A stretch of 60,382 bases of DNA from Spirogloea muscicola (lineage: Eukaryota > Streptophyta > Zygnematophyceae > Spirogloeales > Spirogloeaceae). Position numbers and translations under genes: made by a program. The stretch lies in contig WELB01000007.1 of assembly GCA_009602725.1 (NCBI GenBank), positions 1,089,237 through 1,149,618 on the forward strand, written 5' to 3'. The notes below the pieces were generated by a model. It saw only the letters and a list, made by a program, of their open reading frames with translations. It was not told the origin of the DNA and searched no databases. Of this stretch, positions 50,780 to 60,382 are shown piece by piece (the stretch's first letter is position 1; every line of letters begins with the position of its first letter).

Positions 50780-53027
50780 NGGCGAGGAGGCGGCGGCGCG
50801 GCGGGGCCCGCCGGACGACGCCCGCTGGGCGCGCGTGTTCGCGCTCAAGGGCTCGCCCGTCGTGCACTTCGACGCGTGGTACGCCAAGCGCGGCAGCCTG
50901 GGCCGCCGCGCCTTCGCGCGCCTCGACGGCTCCCGCGTCCACTCCGCCGTAGATGCCGCGCTGGTGAGGCTCCCAGCCTCCCGCCGCTCGCCGCGAAGGC
51001 GAGCCGCCATGGCGAGCCAGCCGGGCCCTGACGGCGGCCGGGCCCTGACGGCGACGCGATCGGCGGCGGCGCCAGCTGCTGCGGGGGAAGCGGGTGTCTG
51101 TGGTGGGCGACTCGCTGTCGGGCCACCTGCACATGGTCTTCCTCATCGCCCTCCAGGAGGCCGGCTACGAGGACTTCGTCTCGCCCGTCCGCCACAGGTG
51201 AGCCGCCACCGCCGCCGCCGCCGCCGCCCAGCAGAAGCAATCAGGCGAGGCGGGCTTAGTGAGGGACTCCTGCTTCCAGGCTGCTGGGCACTAGCCGTCG
51301 CGATGGTCGCCTTGGCGATCCTTTCTGCACGGTGACAGTCAGTGGGAGAGTCACAGCGGCAACTTGAAACGATGCCGGAGGCCCTCATTGCTCGCCGAGT
51401 CCTTGCCGCTTCCTACAAGGGGCTGAGATCTGCTGCTGGCGGTCCAGCGGTTGCTGCCTGCCCTGTGTTTGAGCAACCTCTTGGGCCTGCGATGCTTTGT
51501 CTCGCCATCAGAAGTCCGTGTCTTCTCCTCTTATGTCTTTTTCGGCAGTGGGCAACAATGCGCAACCCCACTCTTTGCTTGCTCAACAAGCAGATTGCTG
51601 ACAAATGCAAATTTTCCACGTGGACGGGAGTTCTCGCCGCTCAGCTCACACTGTTGTTGCTGGTCTTACATGATCCCTGTGGTGTCTTGAGCAGCTTCTA
51701 CTGCAATGGCACCCGAGATGACGTGCTGGCTGATGCGCCCCGCCGCCTCATCCCCCTCGAGGACGGCGTCCGAGACTACTGGGCCAAGAAGCGGACGCTC
51801 CAGCACGAATGTGACAGCATCATCAGGAAGCACACGCTTAGTGGCCCCTTCGGTAACATGACGTGGACCTACTTCGAGAGTGAGCCCCTGCTCCTGCTGC
51901 CAGCAGTCATCTCCGCTGCACTGCACCGTAGAGACTGCGTGCTACTGCAACCATCTGCGCCCTACCAACCATCAGAGCTCGTCAGCTTGCATGAACTGGC
52001 TCACGCTTGAGAAGTCGCCTCCCTTCTCTCCCTCTTGTAGTCATTCCTGATAAGCGCGTGAGCTCCTCCTTCCTTTGGCTGTGCGGTGAGCCATGGCTGT
52101 GTTTGCATTGCTTCACACGCCCTTGCGCACTTGATCCAGCTTATCAGATGGAGCACGAGGACCTTCGGGACTGGAAGTATGTGCTCTGGCCGGCGTTGTT
52201 CGACTACATCCTCTCCACTTCTGACGTGGTAGAGATCCTTTCCTCAAAGTACGGCTGAAGCACGCTCGTTGACTGAGCGTGCACATTGGCCCACCTGTGC
52301 ATCAATGAGCCGCTTCTGCATTGTTGCCCCCCTGAGGTGGCCCCTTGGATGGTGCCAGGTCATTGTGAATCTTGGGATTCACTACAATGTACCGCAGACA
52401 CGGCATTTGCGCAAGCACCTGCAGTACCTGGCAGGCAAGCTTAGCGAATTCAACCGGCAAGAAGGGAAGCTTGGCTTTTTCCGAGAGACACTGCCGCAGC
52501 ACTTTGCATCCTCGGATGGCTCCGGCACCTACCAGAACGTCTTCATCAATGTGCAACCACTGGAGGTGGTGTCCAGATGCTACACTGTTCCACATTTGAA
52601 GCTCCAGGTATGCAGCAGCGGCCTGCACAGCCAAGGCTGGTCGTGATCCCACCATTAGCCCTGGATATCAGTGAGCTGCTGATGCACCCCCACCCCCCTG
52701 TCCCTGAGCCCTGCCCCCTGACCGTGCGATGCTGGCACAGTCGACTCTAACTTGGATCGTGTCTGGCGGCAGTACTGGAGGGCTGACCTCATGCACAAGT
52801 TGGCCGAAAAGGAGGGTGTGCTGGTGCAGAAGGTGTTCTGGGAGATGGACTACCACGAGCACCACTTTGTGAAGACATTTAGCTTGGGTGCACGTGACTG
52901 CACGCACTTTGCATTTGTGCCCCAATGGTGGGCACCGGTGTGGGACACTATGTACAGGACAGCATGGAGGGGCCTATGCCAAAATGGCATCCTCCAAGCC
53001 CCCAACTGCACAAACTCCATGTTGTGA
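50653..53027 (+). CDS. PC-esterase / TBL-like polysaccharide O-acetyltransferase-type protein (5' end broken)
   Basis: PC-esterase (TBL/DUF231) proteins use a GDS serine block and a C-terminal DxxH block, typically to O-acetylate cell-wall or other glycans in the Golgi. The GDS block is in RVSVVGDSLSGHLHMVFL (exon 51076-51197). Further exons are 51695-51879, 52140-52228 and 52359 onward, with LGIHYN and FFRETLPQHF. The final exon carries YWRADLMHKLAEKEG and the DxxH block DCTHFAFVPQWWAPVWDTMY. The first visible exon (50781 to about 50963, LKGSPVVHFDAWYAKRG...) follows a poly-A run and an N at 50780, so the start is uncertain. The ATG at 50653 is only a candidate. The junction between the last two exons does not phase and may hide a small exon. 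Confidence 0.75.
50691..50780. other. 89-bp poly-A run plus N (probable artefact)
   Basis: A pure A run starts inside a (GGC)n block and ends at a single N, after which GC-rich coding sequence resumes. It has the same architecture as the run beside the large gap at 17480-17601. Confidence 0.8.
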
Positions 53028-53653
53028 CGCAATGCTCAGCGTCGGTGGCCGGGCCTGGGGGGTTCCCTGCGCTTAGATCGATAATAAGACGAGTAAAGCT
53101 CGAACTGACACGTCATGTCTCTCACTTGGCAGCGTGAATAGGGTGGGGCCAAAGTGGGGAGGAGGAGTTGCCAAGGCTTTACGTCTTTGAGAGGAGGTGC
53201 AGAGCCATACAGGCAGCTTGGCTTAGCATGCACCGAGCTTGGCAGCTAGAACAATGCCAGGGTCTTGCTTGAATTGGAGATGGATTACAGCGCAGTGCAG
53301 GCTGCTAAGCGCATTCAGCAGAGAGAGGCTGTGCTCCTCTAAGCAGAAGAAGCTGCAAGCCTGCCCTGGCAATGCACGATGTCAGCTTCCACTTGGCACT
53401 GGGGTGACTTCCTTCTGTACAGTTAGTAAGAGTTCTCAGCCTGCGGAGTGGATTGGTGTCGGCTGTCTTGGCGGGAATACTCAAGCTGCGTAAGAGCTGA
53501 AGCAGCAACAGTCTTATGCTGGTGGATAAGGATAAGATGTAACCTGTGGAAGTGAGATCGCTTCACGTCCGCAACTTGCATGACTCCGGAGCCCTGTGCG
53601 AAGCCGCAGTGGCAGCCCCCCGGCGGACGACCGTCCATCGACGCGCAGCAGCA
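53028..53653. other. Intergenic region between convergent PC-esterase and RraA-like genes
   Basis: Unremarkable sequence of mixed composition. No feature is recognised. Confidence 0.5.
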
Positions 53654-54405
53654 TCAGAGCTTGGAGGAGGACACGATCACGCCGTCGGCGTCGGCGTAGA
53701 GCCACTCGCCGGGCCGCACGGGCACGCCGGCGACGGCGACGGGCACGTCGGCGGCGCCCTCGCCGCGCTTGAGCGACTTGACGGGGTGCGGCGCGAGCGC
53801 GCGGACGCCCAGCTCGCAGGCGTCGATCTCGGCGGTGTCGCGGACGCAGCCGTGCACCACCACGCCCGCCCACCCGTTCTTCTCCGCCAGCACCGCCAGG
53901 CTGCCGCCCAGCAGCGCGCAGCGCAGGCTGCCGCCGCCGTCGACCACCAGGACGCGGCCGCCGCCGGAGCCCTCCAGCGCCGCACGCACCAGCGTGTTGT
54001 CCTCGAACACCTGCGCCCCCCCAGCCAGCGCTCGCATCCCGGCAGACCATCAGGCCATCATACTACTCGAGCTGCCGCAAAGACCAGGACGACGGCTGGA
54101 CGCACGTCAGTGGCGTCCCAGCTCGCCATAGCCCGCCGCCACCGTCGCCGCCGCTTCCGGCACTAGTGGGATCGACGTTTCAAGGAGCACTGCGGGATAC
54201 TGAGGCCCGAGCACTGGCGGAGAGCCGGGGCCCTGGCGAGCCGAGGGGGTTTCCGGCGCGGCGGGCCGACCTTGAGGGTGCGGACGGGCCCGCAGAAGGC
54301 GGCGCGGCGGCCGTAGGCCCGGAAGACGGGCGGCAGCGCGCGGAGCTCGCCGCTGGCCAGCGCGCCCTCGTGCGCGTCGCACAGGTCCGTGGTCGCCAGC
54401 CTCAT
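53654..54405 (-). CDS. RraA-like / 4-hydroxy-4-methyl-2-oxoglutarate aldolase family protein
   Basis: Plant members are annotated as putative HMG/CHA aldolases, metal-dependent class II enzymes; the bacterial RraA relative inhibits RNase E. Two exons, 54405-54271 and 54010-53654, join in phase to about 163 residues, the family length. Visible signatures are [10 protein letters not shown] near the start, [57 protein letters not shown] (with the G-x-x-R-D metal/substrate loop), [13 protein letters not shown] and [18 protein letters not shown]. The ATG at 54405 gives [10 protein letters not shown], as in plants. The start lies 17 bp from the isolated N at 54422, so a longer leader cannot be ruled out. 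The biochemical activity is a family inference. Confidence 0.93.
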
Positions 54406-54421
54406 CGTCGGCCGCCCCGCC

Positions 54422-54422
54422 N
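54422..54422. other. Single ambiguous base (probable contig junction)
   Basis: It lies between the RraA-like start codon and the truncated kinase exon. The missing kinase C-lobe should lie on this side, so sequence is probably absent here. Confidence 0.6.
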
Positions 54423-54558
54423 GGCTTTTGGCAGCGATGGACAAGGCAGCAGCAGCAAAGGCGATGGCGCCAGAAGACAGCAGATCATATACTTCTATGA
54501 GGGGCTTCCCTCCTCTTATTGATGACAATTCTCATTGCGGCTTGGCTGAGATACTGAC

Positions 54559-55128
54559 CGTGTAGATTGTCCTCAAGATTGCCGTGTTCAAAGAGATCGT
54601 AGACCAGGAGGCGCAGCTCGCCCTCGATGCAGTAGCCAATGAGAGAGGCGACGTGCCGATGGCGTACTGCACCGAGCATCTGGACCTCCGTCTGGAACTC
54701 GCGGTCGCCATCAGGGCCGTCACGCGTCAGCACCTTGACGGCAACCTGCCGCCCAGCCGCTGCCGGCGGCGGCGGCAACGTGCCCTTGTACACCGTGCTG
54801 CAGCCGCCTCGGCCGATGACTGCCGCGTCAGGGTAGCCGCCTGTGGCCGCCGCTAGCTGCGCGTGCGTAAACGCCACCCAGTGCGATTCGAGGCCGGCGA
54901 TGAAGCGCAGGCTCGCCGCTGCATCGTCCCCCGCCATCGGCGACCCGCAGCTTGACGTCGGGCTGGTGGCGTCGCCGCCAACGGCCCACGCGTCGGCAGC
55001 TGCTGTGCTGCCGGCAGGACGACTACCGCTGCTACCGCCACCGTCGTCGCTGTTGCGCGGCGAGAAGAAGGCGTCCTCCGTGTCCCACCCACCAGAGACG
55101 CCGGGCTCGTTACTGCCACCTTCACTCG
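54559..55128 (-). pseudogene. Receptor-like protein kinase, N-lobe only (truncated or gap-broken)
   Basis: The minus frame shows an RLK-type N-lobe: FTHAQLAAATGGYPDAAVIG, the glycine loop IGRGGCSTVYKGTL, the ATP lysine in VAVKVLTRDG, the helix-C glutamate in REFQTEVQMLGAVRHRHVAS, and LLVYDLFEHGNLEDNLHG. A good donor (G|GTCAGT) follows at 54559. No exon with the HRD catalytic loop or DFG motif exists before the RraA-like gene begins at 54405. Upstream is a Ser/Asp/Gly-rich linker (FFSPRNSDDGGGSSG). The frame stays open further upstream but is antisense to Beclin coding sequence there. The C-lobe was either lost or fell in the unresolved junction at 54422. Confidence 0.7.
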
Positions 55129-55199
55129 ATGGACAGCGTGGCAGCGGCGGCGGCGGCGGCAGCGGCGGCAATGGCGGCGGCGGCGGCGCCTCCGCTGGC

Positions 55200-57760
55200 A
55201 GCGGGCCGACGACGTACGCGAGCAATGCGAGCCTGGACGCCAAGGTCACCATCCTCACGCGCGTGTTCGAGATCGCGACGCAGCAGACCGAGGTCAGCGC
55301 CACTGTGCCCCCCCTGCAGCGCAGCCGCCGAGTGCAGCGGCGCCCTTGCACTGCAGACGATCTTATGATGGCCACGCGCTTACGTGGGACCAGGTGGAGC
55401 ACCCACTCTGCTTGGAGTGCACACGAGAGCTCTGCAAGGAGCTCGAGGCTGAGGTCGACGAGGTGGAGCGCGACATTGTCGCGTACTCCGCGCTGCTGGT
55501 GGAGCTCGAGGCTGAGCCATCGCACGGCATGACCCACGCGGACTACTCGCTAGAGAAGCAGAAGGTGAGCCGCCGCCAATGTGCGGCTGCTCGGCAAAGA
55601 AAGCTAGCATCCCAGTTGCCTCGAAGCCGGTGCCCATCTTATGGGGGTCATGTGCTAACATGGCGGTAAGAGGAGCTCGAGCGAGCAGGCCTCCTGTGCC
55701 TCCTCAATACAATGTGTCAAAAAGCCCATCTTTGCTGATCTTTCCGCTTCGGCTAGTCGGGGCTTCCATGTGCTGACGTTGCAACCGTGCATTGGCTGCG
55801 CATTACCACGAAGACAGCACTATGACAGTGCCGTGCAAGCGGCCAGCATTGTGTCTTGTAAGGAACACAAAGAGGTACCGGGGAAGGTGCTGATGAAGCA
55901 CGTTGGTGCCAGTGTGCTGTAACGGATGCAAGGCCAGTCACATACCAGCACTCTTCTGCTGGGCGGGGCAGGCGGAGGAGGAGGAGCAGAAGCTGCTGCG
56001 GCAGCTCCGGGGCGTGGAGGAGCAGCAGGCGGAGGTCCAGGCGCAGCTGGCAGGCCTCAGCGTCAAGTCCCGTGAACTTGACGAGCTTGAGGAGCGGTGA
56101 GATATGAAGCTCCATACTGTGCTCCACAGAAACCTCGCCCTGCTACTCCTGGCAGTCAACTAGTGAGCTATGTGCCTTGCGAGGCGGTTGCTCTGGTCAC
56201 AGCTAAATTTGTTCGTGGTGCACACCGGTCACTGCAGATATTGGCATGAGTTCAACGACTTCAAGCTGCAACTGGCGTCACACCAGGTTTGCTGCAGACA
56301 TTGCACCCCTGTACGCTACATCCTGACCCCTAGATTTGAAAGTGAGAGTACTGGTAGCCAGTTAGCATCTCACACCCCTGACCCAAACACTTACTGTCTT
56401 CTCTTGCTGCTGGTCACATGTCACCAGTCTTGCAAGGAGGCCAGCGCCAGCTGTGTTGCAGATTTGCTGCTCATGCTCCCCACAGCGCAGCAAGGGTTGA
56501 GAGGGGACGCTCACCTGCTGAGCTTGCAGTCAATGATGTCAATGACGTGCGCAGGAGGAGCGCGATGCAGTGTTTGCCAAAATTGAGGTGGCGTCTGCTC
56601 AGCTGGAGGCCCTGAAGCACGTCAACGTCTTGAATGACGTATTTTATATTTGGTACAAGGACGACTTTGGCACAATCAGCAACCTCCGTCTTGGGAAGCT
56701 GCCTCACATTCCGGTTGATGCCTTGCACCTCCATCAAATGGAATTGGGGCATACTCCTTCTCAGCTCTCTGGCTCGCAAGTGTCTGAAGCAATCTGTCCG
56801 AGCAAGAAGTGCATGCCAGAGTTGCCAGGGCTTCTTACGAGAGCCGTATGCGCGAGTAGGTGGAGTGGGACGAGATCAATGCAGCATGGGGCCAGGCCTG
56901 CCTCCTCCTTTTCACCATGGCTCACCTGTGTCGCGTGACCTTCTCGTAAGTGCCCCCAGATGAAGCAACAGCAAAGAGGAGCTCCTATTGCAATGGGGAT
57001 ACTGTCATCCTGATCCGTGGGCAGGATCTGAGTGCGACTTGCGTGATTGGTAATGCATAGGTACCGGATCCTACCTATGGGAAGCTATCCAAGAATAGCT
57101 GACAGCAAAGATACCTACAACCTGTGCGTCTCCTCCCACTCTTCGAACTCAAGTGAAGACCTGAGAGCTGCTTGAATTCTCCTTTAAAAACAGGCAGACA
57201 ACCCCACTGTGGGCACTGGGGAATAGATGCTAGATAAGTCAATCTGCCGAGGCTCCTCACTTTTCTGAGCTGTAGTTGCTGCAGTTGTTGCAAACTCCAC
57301 CTTTGATGACACCGTGCTGCAGTTTTGGGCCTGTCAACATCTTCTGGAGCACCCGGTATGACAAGGCCATGGTGTTCTACCTCGCCTGCCTCAAGGAGTT
57401 TGCTGACTTTGCGCACGCCCGTGACCGCGCTGCTGAGCTGCCTCCTGGCCAATCCTGCTTCCAGCTTCCATACAAGTGAGGCTGTTGCTTCAGGTTCCTC
57501 ATGCAGCGCTGGTGTCTCTGTGGGGTTGGCAAGCTTCAGGCAGTCCACTGCACATCTGATCCCCAGAGGCTGGTCACTGATGCAGAATTGAAAATGACGA
57601 GGTCAACGGGTTCACAATTAAGCAGAGCTTCAACCGTGAAGAGCGGTGGACCAAGGCACTCAAGTTCATGCTGTGCGACCTCAAGGCCTGCCTAGAGTGG
57701 CTCTGCACTGCTGGACGTGGCACGCCCTCGCACCCAACCTCAACAGAACCCAAGGCGTAG
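55200..57760 (+). CDS. ATG6: Beclin 1 / ATG6 autophagy protein (N-terminus not found)
   Basis: ATG6 is the VPS34 PI3-kinase-complex subunit needed for autophagosome formation and vacuolar sorting. Nine exons phase: one ending 55292, then 55394-55564, 55972-56096, 56238-56286, 56555-56713, 56860-56945, 57061-57123, 57323-57475 and 57586-57760. They encode the coiled coil ([40 protein letters not shown]) and the evolutionarily conserved domain. The latter includes [48 protein letters not shown] and [20 protein letters not shown]. The protein ends about where the plant family ends. The N-terminal exon opens [20 protein letters not shown] after Gly/Ala/Ser-rich sequence. I found no WVCQNC-type Cys motif or BH3-like region upstream, where the antisense kinase exon lies. 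Confidence 0.92.
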
Positions 57761-58320
57761 TGCCTCAGGAGCAAGCGGCAGCCCCCTTCATTGGTGGCCA
57801 TGTACATACAGCAAGCTGTTTGTTGCTTCGTCCGATTGAGCCTCTTGGGGTCTCAAAGAGGTCTTTTTCTTGTCACTTGGCAGCGGTACTGCTTAGCTGG
57901 CAAGTGCTGACTCTGTCTACGCTGGCCTGGTCGCGGAGGGGTTACGGTTGTTCTTCGCAGCAGCAGGCACTAGAGAATGCTAGGCATGTGCCTTGAGCAG
58001 GGCCTTGAATAGGTCGTCAAGAGGGAGCCTGCAGGTGGGATGCGCGCCCCTAAGAGGGCGGCGTGTTCCAGCACAAGCTGCCTTGGAGCCGCCAGCCTTG
58101 CTGGAGCCAATTGTGCCGGCGGCATAGCTGAGCATGGTGGCGGCGACTAGGCGTCAAACCGTGGACTAGATGCTGGAGCGATGCTGCACGCCCCGTGCAG
58201 GTTGTCTTCCTGGGCTAGTTTTATACAGCCATCGCCTCTTCATGGACAGGATTGCTGTGTAGGGGCAGAGGGCCAGTGGCGACAGTGGCATGGGCGGGAG
58301 AGGGCTCGCTTGAAAGTAAG
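57761..58320. other. Intergenic region after ATG6
   Basis: No feature recognised up to the first LINE tail at about 58330. Confidence 0.5.
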
Positions 58321-58324
58321 CCTC

Positions 58325-58720
58325 TTCCAGTAGAAGTGGCACTCCCAATGGGGGCAAGGGCTGTGAAAAGCCAGCCCGAAAATGAATTGACAAAGTTTCG
58401 AAGGGGCCAAATGATGGAGGGGCCTAAAAAGCGCTAAGCAGCTACGAAGGGGGCCTGAAGATGCTATGTCAGAACGGGGGAGGCTGGACTATTCAGTAGT
58501 GACGAGTGAGGAGCCTCAAATCCGACAAACTAGCTGCCGGAAAACTATCCCCCTGACGAAAGCCGGAGGCCGCAGCGAGAGCACGGCCAGCACGCAGACG
58601 CAAGGCGTGGGCCATGGACCGCTGAAGGGAGACGGACAATCGCGTACGATATACCTAAGCCCACGAGCCAGCGGAGGGCGATGGCTGTGTTTCCCTAGCT
58701 CAGAAAAAGAGGGAACAGCT
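58325..58720 (-). mobile_element. LINE ORF end with 3' tail
   Basis: The tail (GTGGCACTCCCAATGGGGGC, GGGCTGTGAAAAGCCAGCCC, ATGATGGAGGGGCC) is at 58336-58480. The ORF end on the minus strand reads RAGRALAAASGFRQ then SDLRLLT and a stop near 58500. It is truncated near 58720. Confidence 0.75.
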
Positions 58721-58739
58721 TTCGAGGGGCCAGGCAATC

Positions 58740-58940
58740 ACTAACGAAGCTCAGGAGGAATTTTCATGTACTGCAACAATCGAAGTCCAAAGTGGCCACG
58801 TACTGAGAGGGAATGAAGTGTACTAAGAGATCGAGGGCCTGTGTGGCCAAGTACAAAGGCAAGCACATTGAAATGAAACGGCTGCTGAGCGGCTGTGAAA
58901 GCCAGCCAGATGCAAACAGGTTTTTATGACGGAGCCACAG
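58740..58940. repeat. Dispersed-repeat remnants
   Basis: Contains the GGCCAAGTACAAAGGCAAGC unit seen in the direct repeats at 4203-4372 and a diverged GGCTGTGAAAGCCAGCC stem-loop near 58888. Confidence 0.6.
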
Positions 58941-58960
58941 GCTAGGCAGACAGGGCGCTC

Positions 58961-60382
58961 TTAGTAACCCCGTGTCAGCAGTAGGAAGTCAGATGAGCTG
59001 AGGGGAGAAAGAGCAACCCCGCTGCGCAAGCCAGAGGCTGCTGCAAGGGCGCGACTTGCGCGGCGATGCAAAGCAAACGCTTGGGACCGCTGTAGGGACA
59101 TGGATAAACGCATGCGATTGCAGGACACAAGACCAAAAGGCACCGAGCCACCGGGAAGGGGTGTACCCTGTTCCCGGCGCTGCTGGTCAGCTTGAGATGC
59201 CAGCAGCGAAAGTAACGAGTACCACCGACCCCCGTAACACCCATGGATGTCCATGGCCAGGGGGTAAAAGGCATCACCCGCCGGGTGGTCCTTGTACTTG
59301 TGCATTTTCTACTGTTCGGCCACCTTCACGGCATAGCCGGTCTCAGAAGTCACAGGGCCCTTCGTCCAGAAGCTGTCGGTTAGGACGACGTCCATGAGAA
59401 GCCGCTTGCCACCTCCCAGGGGTTCATTCTTTTTTGGGCCGGCTTTGCCAGCCCCTCTTCTCTATGGGCGCGCACTTCTCCCAGGGGGACGCCAATTAGA
59501 TCGACACGCCGCGTCCAAGGGACCCCGTTGCGGAGCTGGACGGGCATCACCCCGGTGCTCTCCGCCGCCACTTGATATCCCGCCTCCTTGACGATGCCAT
59601 ACTTGGCGTCACGTAGGAAGTGTGGGAGACCGTGCGCTCACTTCCTTTGGCACACCTGAGCATGTGGTCACCCATGAGCACTGCATCATGCTCAATAAGC
59701 CCACCTTCACATTGGGTCACCCCTGCCAAGCACAGGGATGGTAAGCCAAGACGGCGGCGCATACCATCGCAAAACAAAGCATTTTCCATCCGCAAGCCCG
59801 CAGGCAAAGGCAAAGCGCGGAGCCACTCAGACGCTCCCAGAGACGAAACAGATAGGAGTCGAGCCTGGCCTCGAGCATCCCCTTGGAGGAGACTCCGAAG
59901 ATGCTCCAGGTTGCTCGTCTGCAGCACAGGAAAACCGCGATTGAGCCTTAACATCAGAAACGTCAGCCCAGGCAGCAAAACTAACAGGCTCATTCACCAG
60001 AGGCGGGTATGCGGCAAAGAGGTCCTGTTGGCATGCTTTGAGAGTCACTTGGAAAGGCAGACTCCCCTGAACCACGTTACTGATGTGAGGCGCCAATACA
60101 CGACGTTGCTCAAGGAGGAATCGTCCAGATATGGACGAGGCCACCTGAGCCCAGCAGCCAAGGTACGCTGGTCTGCATAAGCGGACCAAGGGGCGACAAC
60201 CAAGCCCACCGTGACGTATGGGCGAGCAAGCGCGGCCAGATTAACTGGTGGCTGGGAGAGGCCAGGGATGGGCAGCGTACATTGCACCAGTGCTGCTGGA
60301 GACTGCTCTAGGAGTGGGTGAGCAATCAGATCAGCAAGGCATTGCTGAAGCTTGACATCAATGGATGCATAGACCTCATCCA
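58961..60382 (-). mobile_element. LINE body, longest copy, running off the right edge
   Basis: The minus strand reads, with frameshifts, from the window edge (LQQCLADLIAHPLLEQSPAA) through RPYVTVGLVVAPW, ARLLSVSSLGASEWLRALPL, RMRRRLGLPSL-like sequence and VLMGDHMLRCAKGSERTVSH. It continues through RRVDLIGVPLGGGKRLLMDV (interrupted by a small insertion), TSETGYAVKVAEQ, a stop codon and HKYKDHPAGDAFYPLAMDIH, and ends SDFLLLTRGY-stop at 58961. The Leu-rich block with a GDH..RC..G motif is the post-RT region usual in green-lineage LINE ORFs. Stops and frameshifts show it is inactive. The RT core would lie beyond the window. Confidence 0.78.
59413..59487 (+). mobile_element. 55-bp LINE-tail insertion with 10-bp target-site duplication
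   Basis: CTCCCAGGGG occurs at 59413-59422 and again at 59478-59487. Between them, 59423-59477 is a plus-oriented LINE tail with the GGGCCGGCTTTGCCAGCCCC stem-loop and the ending ATGGGCGCGCACTT. Removing the insert and one duplicate restores the reading frame GVPLGGGKRLL of the host LINE. Confidence 0.85.

Overview
This window is nuclear DNA of a eukaryotic green alga. It is probably a trebouxiophyte-like chlorophyte, but that placement is an inference. Every recognisable gene is closest to plant or green-lineage families: a BSM/RUG2-type mTERF, an ADNT1-type carrier, a K+-independent AVP2-type pyrophosphatase, ATG6/Beclin, plant-type RPS23 and a plant kelch protein. Genes are split by many small introns with GTGAG/GTAAG/GTGCG donors. 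First exons are extremely GC-rich. There are no operons, CRISPR arrays or bacterial-style signals.

Layout, left to right. (1) mTERF4/BSM-like gene (+, 57-2441). (2) ESCRT-III CHMP1 (-, 3224-3838). (3) Retrotransposon debris (4.2-6.9 kb). (4) Small membrane protein ending in a DEARRIMDKYK tail (+, 7188-8268). (5) Second mTERF gene (+, 10294-14169). (6) ADNT1-like mitochondrial/adenylate carrier (-, 14964-17480) head-to-head across an assembly gap with cysteinyl-tRNA synthetase (+, 18038-21377). (7) DUF2358-like membrane protein (-, 21893-23386). (8) TRAPPC3/Bet3 (+, 25895-27131). (9) RPS23 (+, 28784-29856). (10) Kelch protein (-, 30899-34610) head-to-head with BLOC1S2 (+, 34996-35346). (11) K+-independent H+-pyrophosphatase (-, 35774-41041). 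(12) Retrotransposon debris (41-44.6 kb). (13) WD40 protein (+, 44994-48378). (14) More debris, then a PC-esterase/TBL-like gene (+, 50653-53027). (15) RraA-like aldolase (-, 53654-54405). (16) A receptor-like kinase N-lobe with no C-lobe (-, about 54559-55128) abutting ATG6/Beclin (+, about 55200-57760). (17) A LINE body running off the right edge (58.3-60.4 kb).

The genes are ordinary housekeeping functions, not a pathway cluster: organelle gene expression, membrane traffic and autophagy (CHMP1, TRAPPC3, BLOC1S2, Beclin), translation, and proton pumping. I saw no convincing new multi-gene system.

The most distinctive component is a LINE-like non-LTR retrotransposon family. It is present as more than a dozen severely 5'-truncated copies. 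Each keeps the last codons of the ORF (consensus end L-L-T-R-G-Y-stop) and a 3' tail containing a GGGCTGG...CCAGCCC stem-loop. One 55-bp insertion consisting only of that tail sits inside another LINE copy and is flanked by a 10-bp target-site duplication.

The assembly needs caution. Six isolated N characters, one 436-N gap and two long poly-A runs beside Ns all fall in GC-rich 5' gene ends. They probably explain the missing or broken first exons.
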